A stretch of DNA of 64,000 nt from Flavobacteriaceae bacterium. GTDB taxonomy: Bacteria; Bacteroidota; Bacteroidia; Flavobacteriales; Flavobacteriaceae. Below are positions 53,809-62,613 of the stretch, in pieces. The translations under genes and the position numbers were made by a program. Location: contig JAURRA010000010.1 in assembly GCA_030835825.1 (NCBI GenBank), positions 62,001 through 126,000 on the forward strand. Direction: 5' to 3'. How positions within the stretch are numbered: position 1 is the stretch's first letter; each line of letters begins with the position of its first letter. Under the pieces are notes generated by a model. It did no database searches. It had not been told where the DNA came from and saw nothing but the letters and a program-made list of their open reading frames with translations.

Positions 53809-54165
53809 CTATCGCTGTTGTTTTGGCAACATATCAACTCCAATTTTTTTACCTAAATAAATGAGCATTGGAGTCAGCGGTATCGGTAGCGGTATGAATT
53901 TTAGGCTAATTAAGACAAGTATCTTAACGATATCCGCCGATTGCGAGCGCACAAATTTCTTATCCTCGGGGCTCACCGCTTGGAGTAGAATAATCCGTTT
54001 TAGAATAATCAACGCTTCAATGGTTTCCTTTTTTTCTCTTGAGGTGGCCGATTTTACTTTGACCCAATTGTCGTTTAACCAAACAATGGAACGATCCAGC
54101 CAGTGCGCCATTTTAGCGCGTGCTGCTTCTGTAAATACCATCACGCTTGACTTGTCTTCAGACAT
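53809..54165 (-). CDS. Small LETM1-like protein
   Basis: The 118-residue protein has an amphipathic N-terminal half rich in Lys and Glu, with KKETIEALIILKRIILL, a VSPEDKKFVRSQSADIVKI linker, and a C-terminal hydrophobic, proline-rich stretch (LISLKFIPLPIPLTPMLIYLGKKIGVDMLPKQQ). The last part resembles the LETM1-type ribosome-binding-like tail found in small Bacteroidota proteins. The assignment is by pattern only. It lies 57 bases upstream of amn on the same strand and may share its transcript. Probably membrane-associated. Function unknown. Confidence 0.6.
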   Translation of the reverse strand: MSEDKSSVMVFTEAARAKMAHWLDRSIVWLNDNWVKVKSATSREKKETIEALIILKRIILLQAVSPEDKKFVRSQSADIVKILVLISLKFIPLPIPLTPMLIYLGKKIGVDMLPKQQR

Positions 54166-54367
54166 CTAAAATCCTTTATAGAAGAAACGACTTGTTTTTA
54201 AGGCCATTAGCATCTATGTAAACTTAATCTGTTTATAGCATTATTCTTTAAAAAAAACTCAAAAGTTTGATCTACCGTGCACTTTATAACAGAGATAAAT
54301 CAGGAGACACATGGTGTTCTAATTCTCTAAAATTTTGTTAAACAAACAGTTGCATTTAAATAATTTG

Positions 54368-54375
54368 TAGCTTTG
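54368..54375 (+). promoter_or_regulatory. Putative promoter -7 element of the metal-efflux operon
   Basis: TAGCTTTG matches TANNTTTG exactly and lies nine bases before the ATG of the HYC_CC_PP gene, giving an unusually short leader. A TTG at 54350-54352 is only 15 bases upstream. If correct, translation might start at Met13 instead. Confidence 0.4.
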
Positions 54376-54384
54376 TAATGGCTA

Positions 54385-54804
54385 ATGAAACAAATAGTAC
54401 ATAAAATAGCGTCCGTAAGTATGGCACTTTTAGTGTTGTGTTCTACCTTGTCTGTCACGGTAGAGCAGCATTATTGCGGGCAGTATTTAGTTGATTCTTC
54501 GTGGTTTGGTCATGCCAAGTCCTGCGGTATGGAAATGCCTCAGGCTAGCAGCAGTTCTTCAGATTGTGAATTTGTGCAAACAGGCTGTTGTTCGAATAAA
54601 ATATTTCATATTGAAGGGCAGGATGAGCTCAACTCGGCAGTATCTCCATGTGCTCTTGAGCAATTGGATTTTGTGGCTCTCATTGCGCCATCATTTCAAT
54701 GCTTAACATTACCATGTGGTGAAAACTATCATGTTTTTAAAAACTACAACCCTCCTAAACTAGTGCGGAACGTTCAGGTTCTGAACCAGACATTCTTGAT
54801 TTGA
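54385..54804 (+). CDS. HYC_CC_PP family metal-associated protein
   Basis: The 139-residue protein has a hydrophobic N-terminal signal (MALLVLCSTLSVTV). The Cys-rich exported part has the three landmarks of the family: HYC at 29-31 (EQHYCGQYLV), CC at 68-69 (QTGCCSNK) and PP at 123-124 (YNPPKL). The family is found in Bacteroidota next to heavy-metal efflux genes and is thought to bind or sense metal in the envelope; its function is not established. It is the first gene of the operon that continues with a CusA-type pump 101 bases downstream. His, Cys and Met residues suggest copper or silver. Confidence 0.85.
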   Translation: MKQIVHKIASVSMALLVLCSTLSVTVEQHYCGQYLVDSSWFGHAKSCGMEMPQASSSSSDCEFVQTGCCSNKIFHIEGQDELNSAVSPCALEQLDFVALIAPSFQCLTLPCGENYHVFKNYNPPKLVRNVQVLNQTFLI

Positions 54805-54827
54805 TTTTTTAGATTTCTAACAATAGT

Positions 54828-54870
54828 GCCGTGAGACAAAGACCGCACGGCCTCGTGCTATCCTACACGG
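54828..54870 (+). promoter_or_regulatory. Competing GC-rich hairpins in the leader of the CusA-type gene
   Basis: GCCGTG (54828-54833) can pair with CACGGC (54846-54851). Alternatively GCACG (54845-54849) pairs with CGTGC (54854-54858) around GCCT, and CCGTG can pair with CACGG (54866-54870). The pairings exclude each other, as in attenuators or riboregulators. It lies 35 bases before the pump gene, in otherwise AT-rich sequence. Confidence 0.35.
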
Positions 54871-54905
54871 ACTCCAATGATTCTAAAAAAACAAATTTAT
54901 AAGAT

Positions 54906-57900
54906 ATGCTCAATAAAAGCATCAAATTTTTAATAGACAACAAGCTTGTAGCAGTTCTGCTTCTGGTCGTTGTAATTGGATGGGGGATTGTCAATGCCCC
55001 TTTCAATTGGGATACTGGCTTTTTACCCAATGACCCTGTTGCAGTAGATGCGATTCCTGATATTGGGGAGAATCAGCAAATCGTTTTTACCAAATGGGGA
55101 GGAAGATCGCCGCAAGATATTGAAGATCAAATCAGCTACCCACTTACCTCGGCCTTACTAGGCATACCCGGCGTTAAAACGATTAGAAGCTCTTCAATGT
55201 TTGGGTTTTCCAGTATTTATATCATTTTTGAGGAGGATATTGACTTTTATTGGAGCCGTAGCCGCATACTCGAAAAACTCAATGCATTGCCAATGGGACT
55301 ATTGCCCAGTGAGGTTAATCCTGCTTTAGGACCTGACGCTACTGCCTTGGGGCAAATTTTTTGGTATACCCTAGAAGGACGTGATGCTAACGGGCAAGTT
55401 ACCGGAGGTTGGGATTTACAAGAGTTAAGAAGTATCCAAGATTTTTACGTCAAATACGCACTCTCTTCCTCCAATGGCGTGTCAGAGGTGGCTTCTATTG
55501 GAGGGCATGTCTTGGAATATCAAGTCGATGTCAAGCCCGAATTAATGCGCCAATATGGCCTACATCTCGATCAGGTCGTTCAAGCTGTCAAGAAAAACAA
55601 TAAAGACGTTGGGGCACAAACTGTCGAAATCAATCGAGCCGAATATTTGATCCGAGGATTGGGCTATATCGAGACCATTGAAGACCTCGAAAATGCGGTG
55701 GTCACCTCTGAAAATTACACTTCAATTCGCATCAAAGACATCGCTACTGTAGTAGTAGGACCTGCTAGCCGGAGAGGAATTTTAGATAAAGAGGGCGCAG
55801 AAGTAGTTGGCGGCGTGGTCGTTGCACGGTATGGTGCTAACCCTATGGAGGTTATTCAAAATGTCAAAGCTAAAATAAAAGATTTAAGCACAGGTTTGCC
55901 TTCCAAAGTTTTAGCTGACGGGAGAACTTCTCAACTTACAATTGTCCCTTTCTACGACAGAACAGAATTAATTCAAGAGACATTGAACACGCTCAATGAG
56001 GCCTTAACTCTTGAAATATTGATCACCATTTTTGTCATTGTTATCATGGTGTTCAATTTGAGAGCATCTGTATTAATCTCTGGCCTATTGCCCATTGCTG
56101 TCTTAATGGTGTTTGTAGCTATGAAATACTTTGAGGTCGATGCTAATATTGTGGCTTTATCGGGAATAGCCATCGCCATAGGGACTATGGTTGATGTTGG
56201 CATTATATTATCCGAAAATATCGTTAGACATCTGGATGAGCATGGCGATAAACTGAGTACCAACACCGTTGTTTACAATGCTACTACCGAAGTTTCTGGG
56301 GCCATCCTAACGGCAGTAACCACAACAATAATTAGTTTTATTCCAGTATTTACAATGATTGGCGCAGAGGGTAAATTGTTCAGACCATTGGCATTTACCA
56401 AAACCATGGCCTTATCAGCTTCAATTATAGTCGCCCTATTTTTAATACCGCCAATCGCCGCATTTATTTTCAAGAAAAGGACATTCAAACCACGAATACG
56501 ACTAATAGCTCATGGCTTATTGGGTTTAATTGGTTTGGGCACAATCGTTTGGGGTCAAATTATGGGCTTGCCACTATTGGCCTTTGCCTTGATTGGTGTG
56601 ATGTTTCAATCGGGTAAAATCACAGCATCTCAATCCAAACTACTGCATATTGCAATCACCGTATTTACAATTGTTTTACTTCTTGCAGACTATTGGCGGC
56701 CACTAGGATTCGATCGCTCCATAAGTATCAACTTACTTTTTGTGGCGCTGATTTGTTTTGGACTTCTCGGTTTGTTTTGGGTATTCCAAAGACGCTATAC
56801 CCGGATTTTGAAATGGGCGCTTAACAATAAGTTGCTTTTCCTATCTGTACCAACCGCTGTGGTCATTTTCGGATTTCTTATCATGCGTCAAACGGGCAAA
56901 GAATTCATGCCTTCGCTCGATGAGGGCTCATTTTTACTCATGCCAACCTCCATGCCTCATGCGGGCATTGAAGAGAACAAGCGGGTATTGCAACAATTGG
57001 ATATGGCCGTAATAAGCATACCAGAAATTGCTACGGTTGTGGGAAAAGCTGGTCGAATTGAATCGGCTTTGGATCCCGCACCCTTATCGATGTACGAGAA
57101 TATCATTATCTATAAGTCTGAATACACACAAAATAATCAAGGTGATCCGCAAAGATTTAAAGTCAATGCTGATGGGGTTTTTATGCTAAAAGATGGCAGC
57201 CTTGCCATCAATCCAAATGTAGAAGTGAGCAATCATAAGGACTATATAGGTCAGGTCAAAACCAACCCTTTTGAAGTATCGGCAGATCTTCTGATTGAGG
57301 ACAAGGATGGCGAATATTACCGAAATTGGCGTCCCGAGATCAAATCCACGGACGATATTTGGACCGAAATTGTCAAGGTCAGTAAGTTGCCTGGAGTTAC
57401 CACTGCTCCAAAACTGCAGCCCATAGAAACTAGACTGGTAATGCTTCAAACTGGAATGCGCGCCCCAATGGGAATTAAAGTCAAAGGACAAAATTTGGAG
57501 GATATCGAAGCGTTTGGACTGGAGCTAGAAAAGGTTTTAAAAGAAGCCGAAGGAGTAAAAGCCGAAGCTGTATTTGCCGATCGTATTGTAGGCAAGCCCT
57601 ATCTTATCATAGATATCAACCGTGAAAAATTAGTTCGATACGGGTTATCTATCGATCAAGTACAGCAAATATTAGAAGTAGCGGTAGGAGGAATGGTACT
57701 GTCCCAAACAGTAGAAGGAAGGGAGCGTTACGGCATTAGAGTGAGGTACCCGCGTGAGGAACGCTCTACCCCGGAAGATTTGGGAAATATTTATATTCCC
57801 GTTGGCAAAGGCACACCTATCCCCTTAAGCGAAGTAGCCCAGATTACCTATGAAAAAGGGCCGCAAGTCATTAAAAGTGAGGATACTTTTTTAGTGGGTT

Positions 57901-58643
57901 ATGTACTCTTTGACAAATTGGTCAACTATGCCGAGGTCAATGTTGTTGAAAACGCTCAGGCTCTGATTGAAAAGAAAATTGAAGCTGGAGAGTTGCTTGT
58001 TCCTAAAGGGGTGAATTACGAATTTACAGGAACATACGAAAACCAATTAAGAGCCGAAAAGACATTGAGCGTTGTAGTCCCATTAGCGCTATTAATTATT
58101 TTTATCATTCTTTACTTTCAATTCAGATCCGTTGGCACATCTCTCATGGTATTTTCAGGAATTACAGTAGCTTTTGCCGGTGGATTTATTATGATTTGGC
58201 TCTATGGTCAAGATTGGTTTTTGAATTTCAATTTCTTAGGAGAAAATATAAGAGGTCTTTTCCAGATTCAACCAATCAACCTAAGCGTAGCGGTATGGGT
58301 TGGCTTTATCGCACTATTTGGCATAGCAACTGATGACGGAGTTATAATGGCCACCTATTTGAAACAAAATTTCGAACGGATGCGTCCTCAAAACATAAGC
58401 GAGGTGCACGCAGCAATTATTGACGCTGGACAAAAGCGTATTCGGCCATGTTTGATGACAACAGCTACAACCCTTTTGGCGCTGCTACCTATTCTAACAT
58501 CCACTGGGCGTGGCTCCGATATTATGATTCCTATGGCCATACCTAGTTTTGGCGGGATGGCATTTGCGCTCATTACCTTGTTTGTTGTTCCAGTGCTATA
58601 CAGTTGGAAGGCGGAATTCGATTTAAAAAGATTACAGAAATGA
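54906..58643 (+). CDS. CusA/CzcA-type heavy-metal efflux RND pump
   Basis: This proton-driven pump exports metal ions such as Cu(I), Ag(I) or divalent cations. The 1245-residue protein has the heavy-metal RND features IPDIGENQQIVFTKWGGRSP at the N-terminus, YPLTSALLGIPGVKTIRS, the fourth-helix proton-relay motif MVDVGIILSENIVRHL, and GKEFMPSLDEGSFLLMPTSMP after the second-half start. It is longer than CusA of E. coli (about 1047) owing to extra hydrophobic segments after about residue 535 and a periplasmic insertion near residues 725-810. The gene overlaps the tolC gene by four bases (ATGA). Metal selectivity cannot be read with certainty. Confidence 0.93.
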   Translation: MLNKSIKFLIDNKLVAVLLLVVVIGWGIVNAPFNWDTGFLPNDPVAVDAIPDIGENQQIVFTKWGGRSPQDIEDQISYPLTSALLGIPGVKTIRSSSMFGFSSIYIIFEEDIDFYWSRSRILEKLNALPMGLLPSEVNPALGPDATALGQIFWYTLEGRDANGQVTGGWDLQELRSIQDFYVKYALSSSNGVSEVASIGGHVLEYQVDVKPELMRQYGLHLDQVVQAVKKNNKDVGAQTVEINRAEYLIRGLGYIETIEDLENAVVTSENYTSIRIKDIATVVVGPASRRGILDKEGAEVVGGVVVARYGANPMEVIQNVKAKIKDLSTGLPSKVLADGRTSQLTIVPFYDRTELIQETLNTLNEALTLEILITIFVIVIMVFNLRASVLISGLLPIAVLMVFVAMKYFEVDANIVALSGIAIAIGTMVDVGIILSENIVRHLDEHGDKLSTNTVVYNATTEVSGAILTAVTTTIISFIPVFTMIGAEGKLFRPLAFTKTMALSASIIVALFLIPPIAAFIFKKRTFKPRIRLIAHGLLGLIGLGTIVWGQIMGLPLLAFALIGVMFQSGKITASQSKLLHIAITVFTIVLLLADYWRPLGFDRSISINLLFVALICFGLLGLFWVFQRRYTRILKWALNNKLLFLSVPTAVVIFGFLIMRQTGKEFMPSLDEGSFLLMPTSMPHAGIEENKRVLQQLDMAVISIPEIATVVGKAGRIESALDPAPLSMYENIIIYKSEYTQNNQGDPQRFKVNADGVFMLKDGSLAINPNVEVSNHKDYIGQVKTNPFEVSADLLIEDKDGEYYRNWRPEIKSTDDIWTEIVKVSKLPGVTTAPKLQPIETRLVMLQTGMRAPMGIKVKGQNLEDIEAFGLELEKVLKEAEGVKAEAVFADRIVGKPYLIIDINREKLVRYGLSIDQVQQILEVAVGGMVLSQTVEGRERYGIRVRYPREERSTPEDLGNIYIPVGKGTPIPLSEVAQITYEKGPQVIKSEDTFLVGYVLFDKLVNYAEVNVVENAQALIEKKIEAGELLVPKGVNYEFTGTYENQLRAEKTLSVVVPLALLIIFIILYFQFRSVGTSLMVFSGITVAFAGGFIMIWLYGQDWFLNFNFLGENIRGLFQIQPINLSVAVWVGFIALFGIATDDGVIMATYLKQNFERMRPQNISEVHAAIIDAGQKRIRPCLMTTATTLLALLPILTSTGRGSDIMIPMAIPSFGGMAFALITLFVVPVLYSWKAEFDLKRLQK

Positions 58644-59863
58644 AGAAGAATTATAGCCTGATATTACTGGCCGTTTTTACTGTGCATTTTACACACAGTC
58701 AAGATTTGATGTCTTATATTCAAGAAGCTGAAGCTAATAATTTGGAACTGAAAGCTCTTGGGTATAAACATGACGTCGCATTGGAGAAAATCAATGAAGT
58801 GAATACTTTACCCGATACGGAATTGGGGATCGGTGTTTTTGTCAGTAAACCAGAAACCAGAACCGGAGCCCAAAAAATGAGATTTTCACTCAAGCAAATG
58901 ATGCCATGGTTTGGCACTATCACAGCCAGACAAAATTATAGTTCAACAATGGCAACTGTCGCCTTCGAGAATTTAGTATTGGCTCAACGAAAATTGAGAA
59001 TGGCCGTTGCGCAATCCTATTACAAGCTTTACGCCATACAATCAAAAAAAGACGTTCTTGAAAACCACATTCAGCTTGTTGAACGCTATGAAACTATTGT
59101 CCTAAATAGCGTCGAGGTTGGACAGACCTCTTTGGTTGATGTCTTGAAATTACAAATGAAGCGAGAAGAATTGCTGCGTCAAAAAGAACTGCTGGAGCAA
59201 AATTTTTGGAAAGAACAAGCCGCTTTTAACTTGCTATTGAACAGAGACAGTGGCGTCACGGTAGCGGTCGTGTCTGACTTGAAGTTACCTGCACAAGATC
59301 GCGTAGTTGATACATCAGCCTTAGACCTGCACCCAGAGTTGGTCCAATTCGATCGGCTCTATGCCTCGGTTACCGATTCCGAATTAGTCAATAAAAAAGA
59401 AGCTGCACCGACCATAGGGTTTGGACTAGATTATATCAATGTAGAAGCGCGTCAGGGCCTTGACTTTATTGACAATGGCAAAGACATTTTGATGCCTATG
59501 TTCAGTATTAGGCTTCCTATTTTTAATCACAAATACCGTTCAAAAACCGTTCAAAACAGTCTCAAGCAAGACGCTTTATTGGCTGAAAAAAGTAACAGAA
59601 AAAATCAACTCACCACAATTTTAATTGCCGCACTATCGGAGCGACAAATAGCAAAAATCAGTCACGACACCTATGCCTCGAATATTGAAAAAGCTGAATT
59701 CAGTCTTGATCTTTTAATAAAAAACTTCGAAGTTCAAAACAAAAATTTTACAGACGTATTAGAGCTTCAAGAGCTTTTATTAAACTTAGAAGTCTCAAAA
59801 ATTGAAGCTGTACAAAGCTACTATTCACAATCAACAATCATTAATTATTTAAGCAATCAATAA
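58640..59863 (+). CDS. TolC family outer-membrane protein of the metal pump
   Basis: From ATG 58640, which overlaps the pump stop codon (ATGA), the protein has 407 residues. A signal peptide (MKKNYSLILLAVFTVHFTHSQ) is followed by DLMSYIQEAEANNLELKAL and two helical repeats with RFSLKQMMPWFGTITARQNY, VGQTSLVDVLKLQMKREEL, and LPIFNHKYRSKTVQNSLKQ. The CusC-like shape is clear although it is shorter than the classical TolC. A longer frame from 58604 is inside the pump gene and is rejected. It should form the outer-membrane duct for the CusA-type pump with the adaptor at 60487-62190. Confidence 0.9.
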   Translation: MKKNYSLILLAVFTVHFTHSQDLMSYIQEAEANNLELKALGYKHDVALEKINEVNTLPDTELGIGVFVSKPETRTGAQKMRFSLKQMMPWFGTITARQNYSSTMATVAFENLVLAQRKLRMAVAQSYYKLYAIQSKKDVLENHIQLVERYETIVLNSVEVGQTSLVDVLKLQMKREELLRQKELLEQNFWKEQAAFNLLLNRDSGVTVAVVSDLKLPAQDRVVDTSALDLHPELVQFDRLYASVTDSELVNKKEAAPTIGFGLDYINVEARQGLDFIDNGKDILMPMFSIRLPIFNHKYRSKTVQNSLKQDALLAEKSNRKNQLTTILIAALSERQIAKISHDTYASNIEKAEFSLDLLIKNFEVQNKNFTDVLELQELLLNLEVSKIEAVQSYYSQSTIINYLSNQ

Positions 59864-59883
59864 ACCATCAAAAATTAAAACTC

Positions 59884-60423
59884 ATGAAAACACAAACAAA
59901 AACCCTTGGACTCATGGCATTAACAGCCATTGCATTGTCTTTGACTTCCTGTAAAGAAACTAAAAAAGAGGAACAAGCAACTACCCCAACCAATGTCAGT
60001 AACAGCAGTACTTATATCGATAACTATATGAGTCTTAAGGACGCCTTGGTAGGAGATGACAGCGTTTCGGCTAGTATTCATGCTAAGACTTTAGCTATCT
60101 CTGTGCAAGAATTGGACGTTACGTCCTACGAGTTGAAGGACGAGCGCAACTTTGTATTAACAGTCAAAAAAGTCGCCAAAAACGCATCCCAAATTCCAAA
60201 TGCAGATATTGCTTTACAACGATCACTTTTTGAAGCTATTACCAATGATATGATTAATCTTATTAAAATCACCGGGGCTTCATCGATTGTATATGTGCAA
60301 TATTGCCCTATGTACGAACAAGGTCAGGGTGGGTATTGGTTAAGCCAGAATGAAGCGGTTAAAAATCCACTCTTCGGCAGTATGATGCTCAATTGTGGGA
60401 GGGTGACTGACACCTTAAAATAG
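59884..60423 (+). CDS. DUF3347 lipoprotein
   Basis: The 179-residue protein has a lipoprotein signal (ALSLTSCKETKKEE, Cys23) and a DUF3347 domain. It contains YMSLKDALVGDD at the start of the domain and YCPMYEQGQGGYWLS followed by VKNPLFGSMMLNCG at its end. The Cys, Met and Trp residues of YCPM and LNCG are conserved in the second copy fused to the adaptor (60487-62190). DUF3347 domains occur with copper efflux proteins in Bacteroidota and are presumed to bind Cu(I). This stand-alone copy could be a periplasmic metal chaperone feeding the pump. It lies 20 bases after the tolC gene. Confidence 0.85.
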   Translation: MKTQTKTLGLMALTAIALSLTSCKETKKEEQATTPTNVSNSSTYIDNYMSLKDALVGDDSVSASIHAKTLAISVQELDVTSYELKDERNFVLTVKKVAKNASQIPNADIALQRSLFEAITNDMINLIKITGASSIVYVQYCPMYEQGQGGYWLSQNEAVKNPLFGSMMLNCGRVTDTLK

Positions 60424-60486
60424 TATCAGTCATATCCCTATATGGGGGGCATCGCCTTCCGGGAAATAAATTAATAATCTTATGTT

Positions 60487-62190
60487 ATGAAAAAAAATAA
60501 TTTAACCATAGTCATCGCAGTCATACTTGGTCTTGTAGGCGGGTATGTCCTATTCGCTCCAAATAGTTCTCACCAAGCAGAATCTCATGATCACGCGGAT
60601 ACTGCCTCCCAGAACCAGAAGTGGACCTGTTCAATGCACCCCCAAATCATGCAAGACAATCCTGGTCAATGTCCGCTCTGCGGCATGGATTTGATCCCAG
60701 TCGATAATGATATGGGGGGGCTTCAGCCTAATCAATTCAGTATGAGTGAACATGCTATGGCTTTGGCTAATGTCCAGACCACAGTTGTAGAGGAGCGACC
60801 TACTGACTCGAACACCATGCAGCTCTCTGGAAAGATTACCGCTAATGAGTCCTTAAATAGCGTGCAATCGAGTTATTTCAATGGCCGCATTGAAACGCTT
60901 GATATAAATACTACTGGCGAGACTGTGAGACGAGGTCAAAAACTAGCAACGATTTATTCCCCAGAACTGGTTGCTGCTCAGCAGGAGCTACTCACCTCAG
61001 CTGGTTTGAAAGAAACACAGCCAGAACTCTATTCAGCGGTACGCAATAAATTGAAGATTTGGAAGCTCACCGAAGCTCAAATTCAAAGCATGGAGAAGTC
61101 GGGTAAAGTGATGCATTTTACACCAATTTATGCCAATACGACGGGGACAGTAATCGAAAAACTAGTCAATAACGGAGACTATGTTAAAGCTGGTCAACCG
61201 CTATTTAAAATAGCCAATTTGAATACAGTATGGGCCGAGTTTGACGCTTACGAAACCCAAATTCCTGGATTGGAAATAGGTCAAAAAATCACCGTATCGA
61301 CCAACGCTTATAAGAACGATTTTAGAGAGGCTAAGATCACCTTCATTGAGCCGACCTTAAATACTTCGACAAGAACAGTGTTAGTCAGAGCAGAGATGTC
61401 CAATAGCAAAGGAACTCTCAAGCCAGGGATGTTCGTCAATGGTTCTGTGAAAGGCTTAAACGCCTCATCTGCAAAAGAACTGTTAGTTCCATCAACTGCT
61501 GTAATGTGGACGGGGAAACGATCAATAGTTTACGTGCAGCCCGATAACACACAGCCTATGTTTGAGATGCGAGAGGTCAATTTAGGACCCTTGGTTAATA
61601 CTAATTATACCATTTTATCGGGTCTGCAAGCTGGAGAAACTATAGTAACTAACGGCACATTTACTATAGACGCTGCGGCCCAACTCAATGGAAAAAGCTC
61701 CATGATGAACCACAAAGCTTCCCAATCAATGGATAAAATGGTCGTTCCTCCTGATTTTCAAAAGGAACTCTCTCAAATAATCATTCCTTACATGAGTTTG
61801 AAAGATGCCTTAGTGGCCGGCGATCCAGTAGCTGGTAAAAAAGCAGCAATTGATTTGGTTGAAAAACTAAAAAAAGAAGGTCAATCGGCGCTATCAGCAA
61901 AATCCTCAAGCTTTTGGAAAGCAAAAAAAGACTTGCTTGTGTCAATGGCACAAAATTTATCTAAAGCAGAGGTGTTGGCCTCTCAGAGAAAGCAATTCAT
62001 AGAGCTATCTCAGGAGATGATTGCGGTTGTAGAATTATTCGGAATTGGACAATCTGTTTACCATCAATTCTGCCCAATGGCTAATAATAACGAAGGAGCC
62101 GGTTGGTTGAGTTTTGACAAATCAATCAAAAATCCCTATTTTGGAGAAGTAATGTTAAGCTGCGGCAAAATCATAGCAGAACTGGATTAA
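60487..62190 (+). CDS. CusB-type adaptor with N-terminal metal-binding motif and C-terminal DUF3347 domain
   Basis: The 567-residue adaptor has a membrane anchor or signal (about residues 5-24). A heavy-metal-binding domain follows with WTCSMHPQIMQDNPGQCPLCGMDL (Cys48, His51, Cys62, Cys65). The core has the CusB-like lipoyl/barrel parts (VQSSYFNGRIETLDINTTGE and YANTTGTVIEKLVNNGDYVKAGQPL) and a beta-barrel. The final 150 residues are a DUF3347 domain (YMSLKDALVAGD, YHQFCPMANNN, GWLSFDKSIKNPYFG, LSCGKI). The N-terminal HMBD and DUF3347 domains suggest it loads metal onto the pump. The same domain is found alone in the preceding gene. Confidence 0.9.
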   Translation: MKKNNLTIVIAVILGLVGGYVLFAPNSSHQAESHDHADTASQNQKWTCSMHPQIMQDNPGQCPLCGMDLIPVDNDMGGLQPNQFSMSEHAMALANVQTTVVEERPTDSNTMQLSGKITANESLNSVQSSYFNGRIETLDINTTGETVRRGQKLATIYSPELVAAQQELLTSAGLKETQPELYSAVRNKLKIWKLTEAQIQSMEKSGKVMHFTPIYANTTGTVIEKLVNNGDYVKAGQPLFKIANLNTVWAEFDAYETQIPGLEIGQKITVSTNAYKNDFREAKITFIEPTLNTSTRTVLVRAEMSNSKGTLKPGMFVNGSVKGLNASSAKELLVPSTAVMWTGKRSIVYVQPDNTQPMFEMREVNLGPLVNTNYTILSGLQAGETIVTNGTFTIDAAAQLNGKSSMMNHKASQSMDKMVVPPDFQKELSQIIIPYMSLKDALVAGDPVAGKKAAIDLVEKLKKEGQSALSAKSSSFWKAKKDLLVSMAQNLSKAEVLASQRKQFIELSQEMIAVVELFGIGQSVYHQFCPMANNNEGAGWLSFDKSIKNPYFGEVMLSCGKIIAELD

Positions 62191-62206
62191 ACTAAAAAAC
62201 ACATCT

Positions 62207-62470
62207 ATGAAAACCTATAAAGTTTGTCAAAGCTGTAGCATGCCAATGAAAAAAGACCCCCAAGGAGGGGGAACTAATGCAGACGGGACCAAAAGCAATA
62301 TGTACTGTTCGCTGTGCTATGGAAATGGTAATTTTTGGAATTCAGAAATTGATTCAGCCGAAGAGATGCGTGAATTTGTGAAAGTCAAACTTAAAGAAAT
62401 GGGGTTCCCCGGTTTTTTGACTGGTTTTTTTACGCGTGGTATTCCTAAATTGGAGCGATGGAAAAAATAG
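62207..62470 (+). CDS. Small zinc-ribbon protein
   Basis: The 87-residue protein has two Cys pairs, Cys7/Cys10 (VCQSCSMPM) and Cys34/Cys37 (MYCSLCYGNG), of the putative zinc-ribbon type found in Bacteroidota. A Lys-rich C-terminus (PKLERWKK) completes it. It begins 17 bases after the adaptor gene and is likely the last gene of the metal operon. A role as metal sensor or buffering protein is possible but not shown; many homologues occur without metal efflux genes. Confidence 0.8.
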   Translation: MKTYKVCQSCSMPMKKDPQGGGTNADGTKSNMYCSLCYGNGNFWNSEIDSAEEMREFVKVKLKEMGFPGFLTGFFTRGIPKLERWKK

Positions 62471-62566
62471 TAATAGAACATTAATCAAGCGCTGTAAAAA
62501 TAATACAACTCCTAGTGCCAAACTAGGTAATTCACGATTAGATCATCGCGTCCTTTCCAAAAAATG

Positions 62567-62595
62567 AAAGTAATAATTAAAATAAAAATTACTTT
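62567..62595. repeat. Inverted repeat before the acylase gene
   Basis: AAAGTAAT (62567-62574) and ATTACTTT (62588-62595) form a perfect 8-base inverted repeat with a 13-base AT-rich spacer, 19 bases before the TTG start. It may be an operator or a chance match in AT-rich DNA. Confidence 0.3.
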
Positions 62596-62613
62596 TGATT
62601 AAAATTAATTCTC

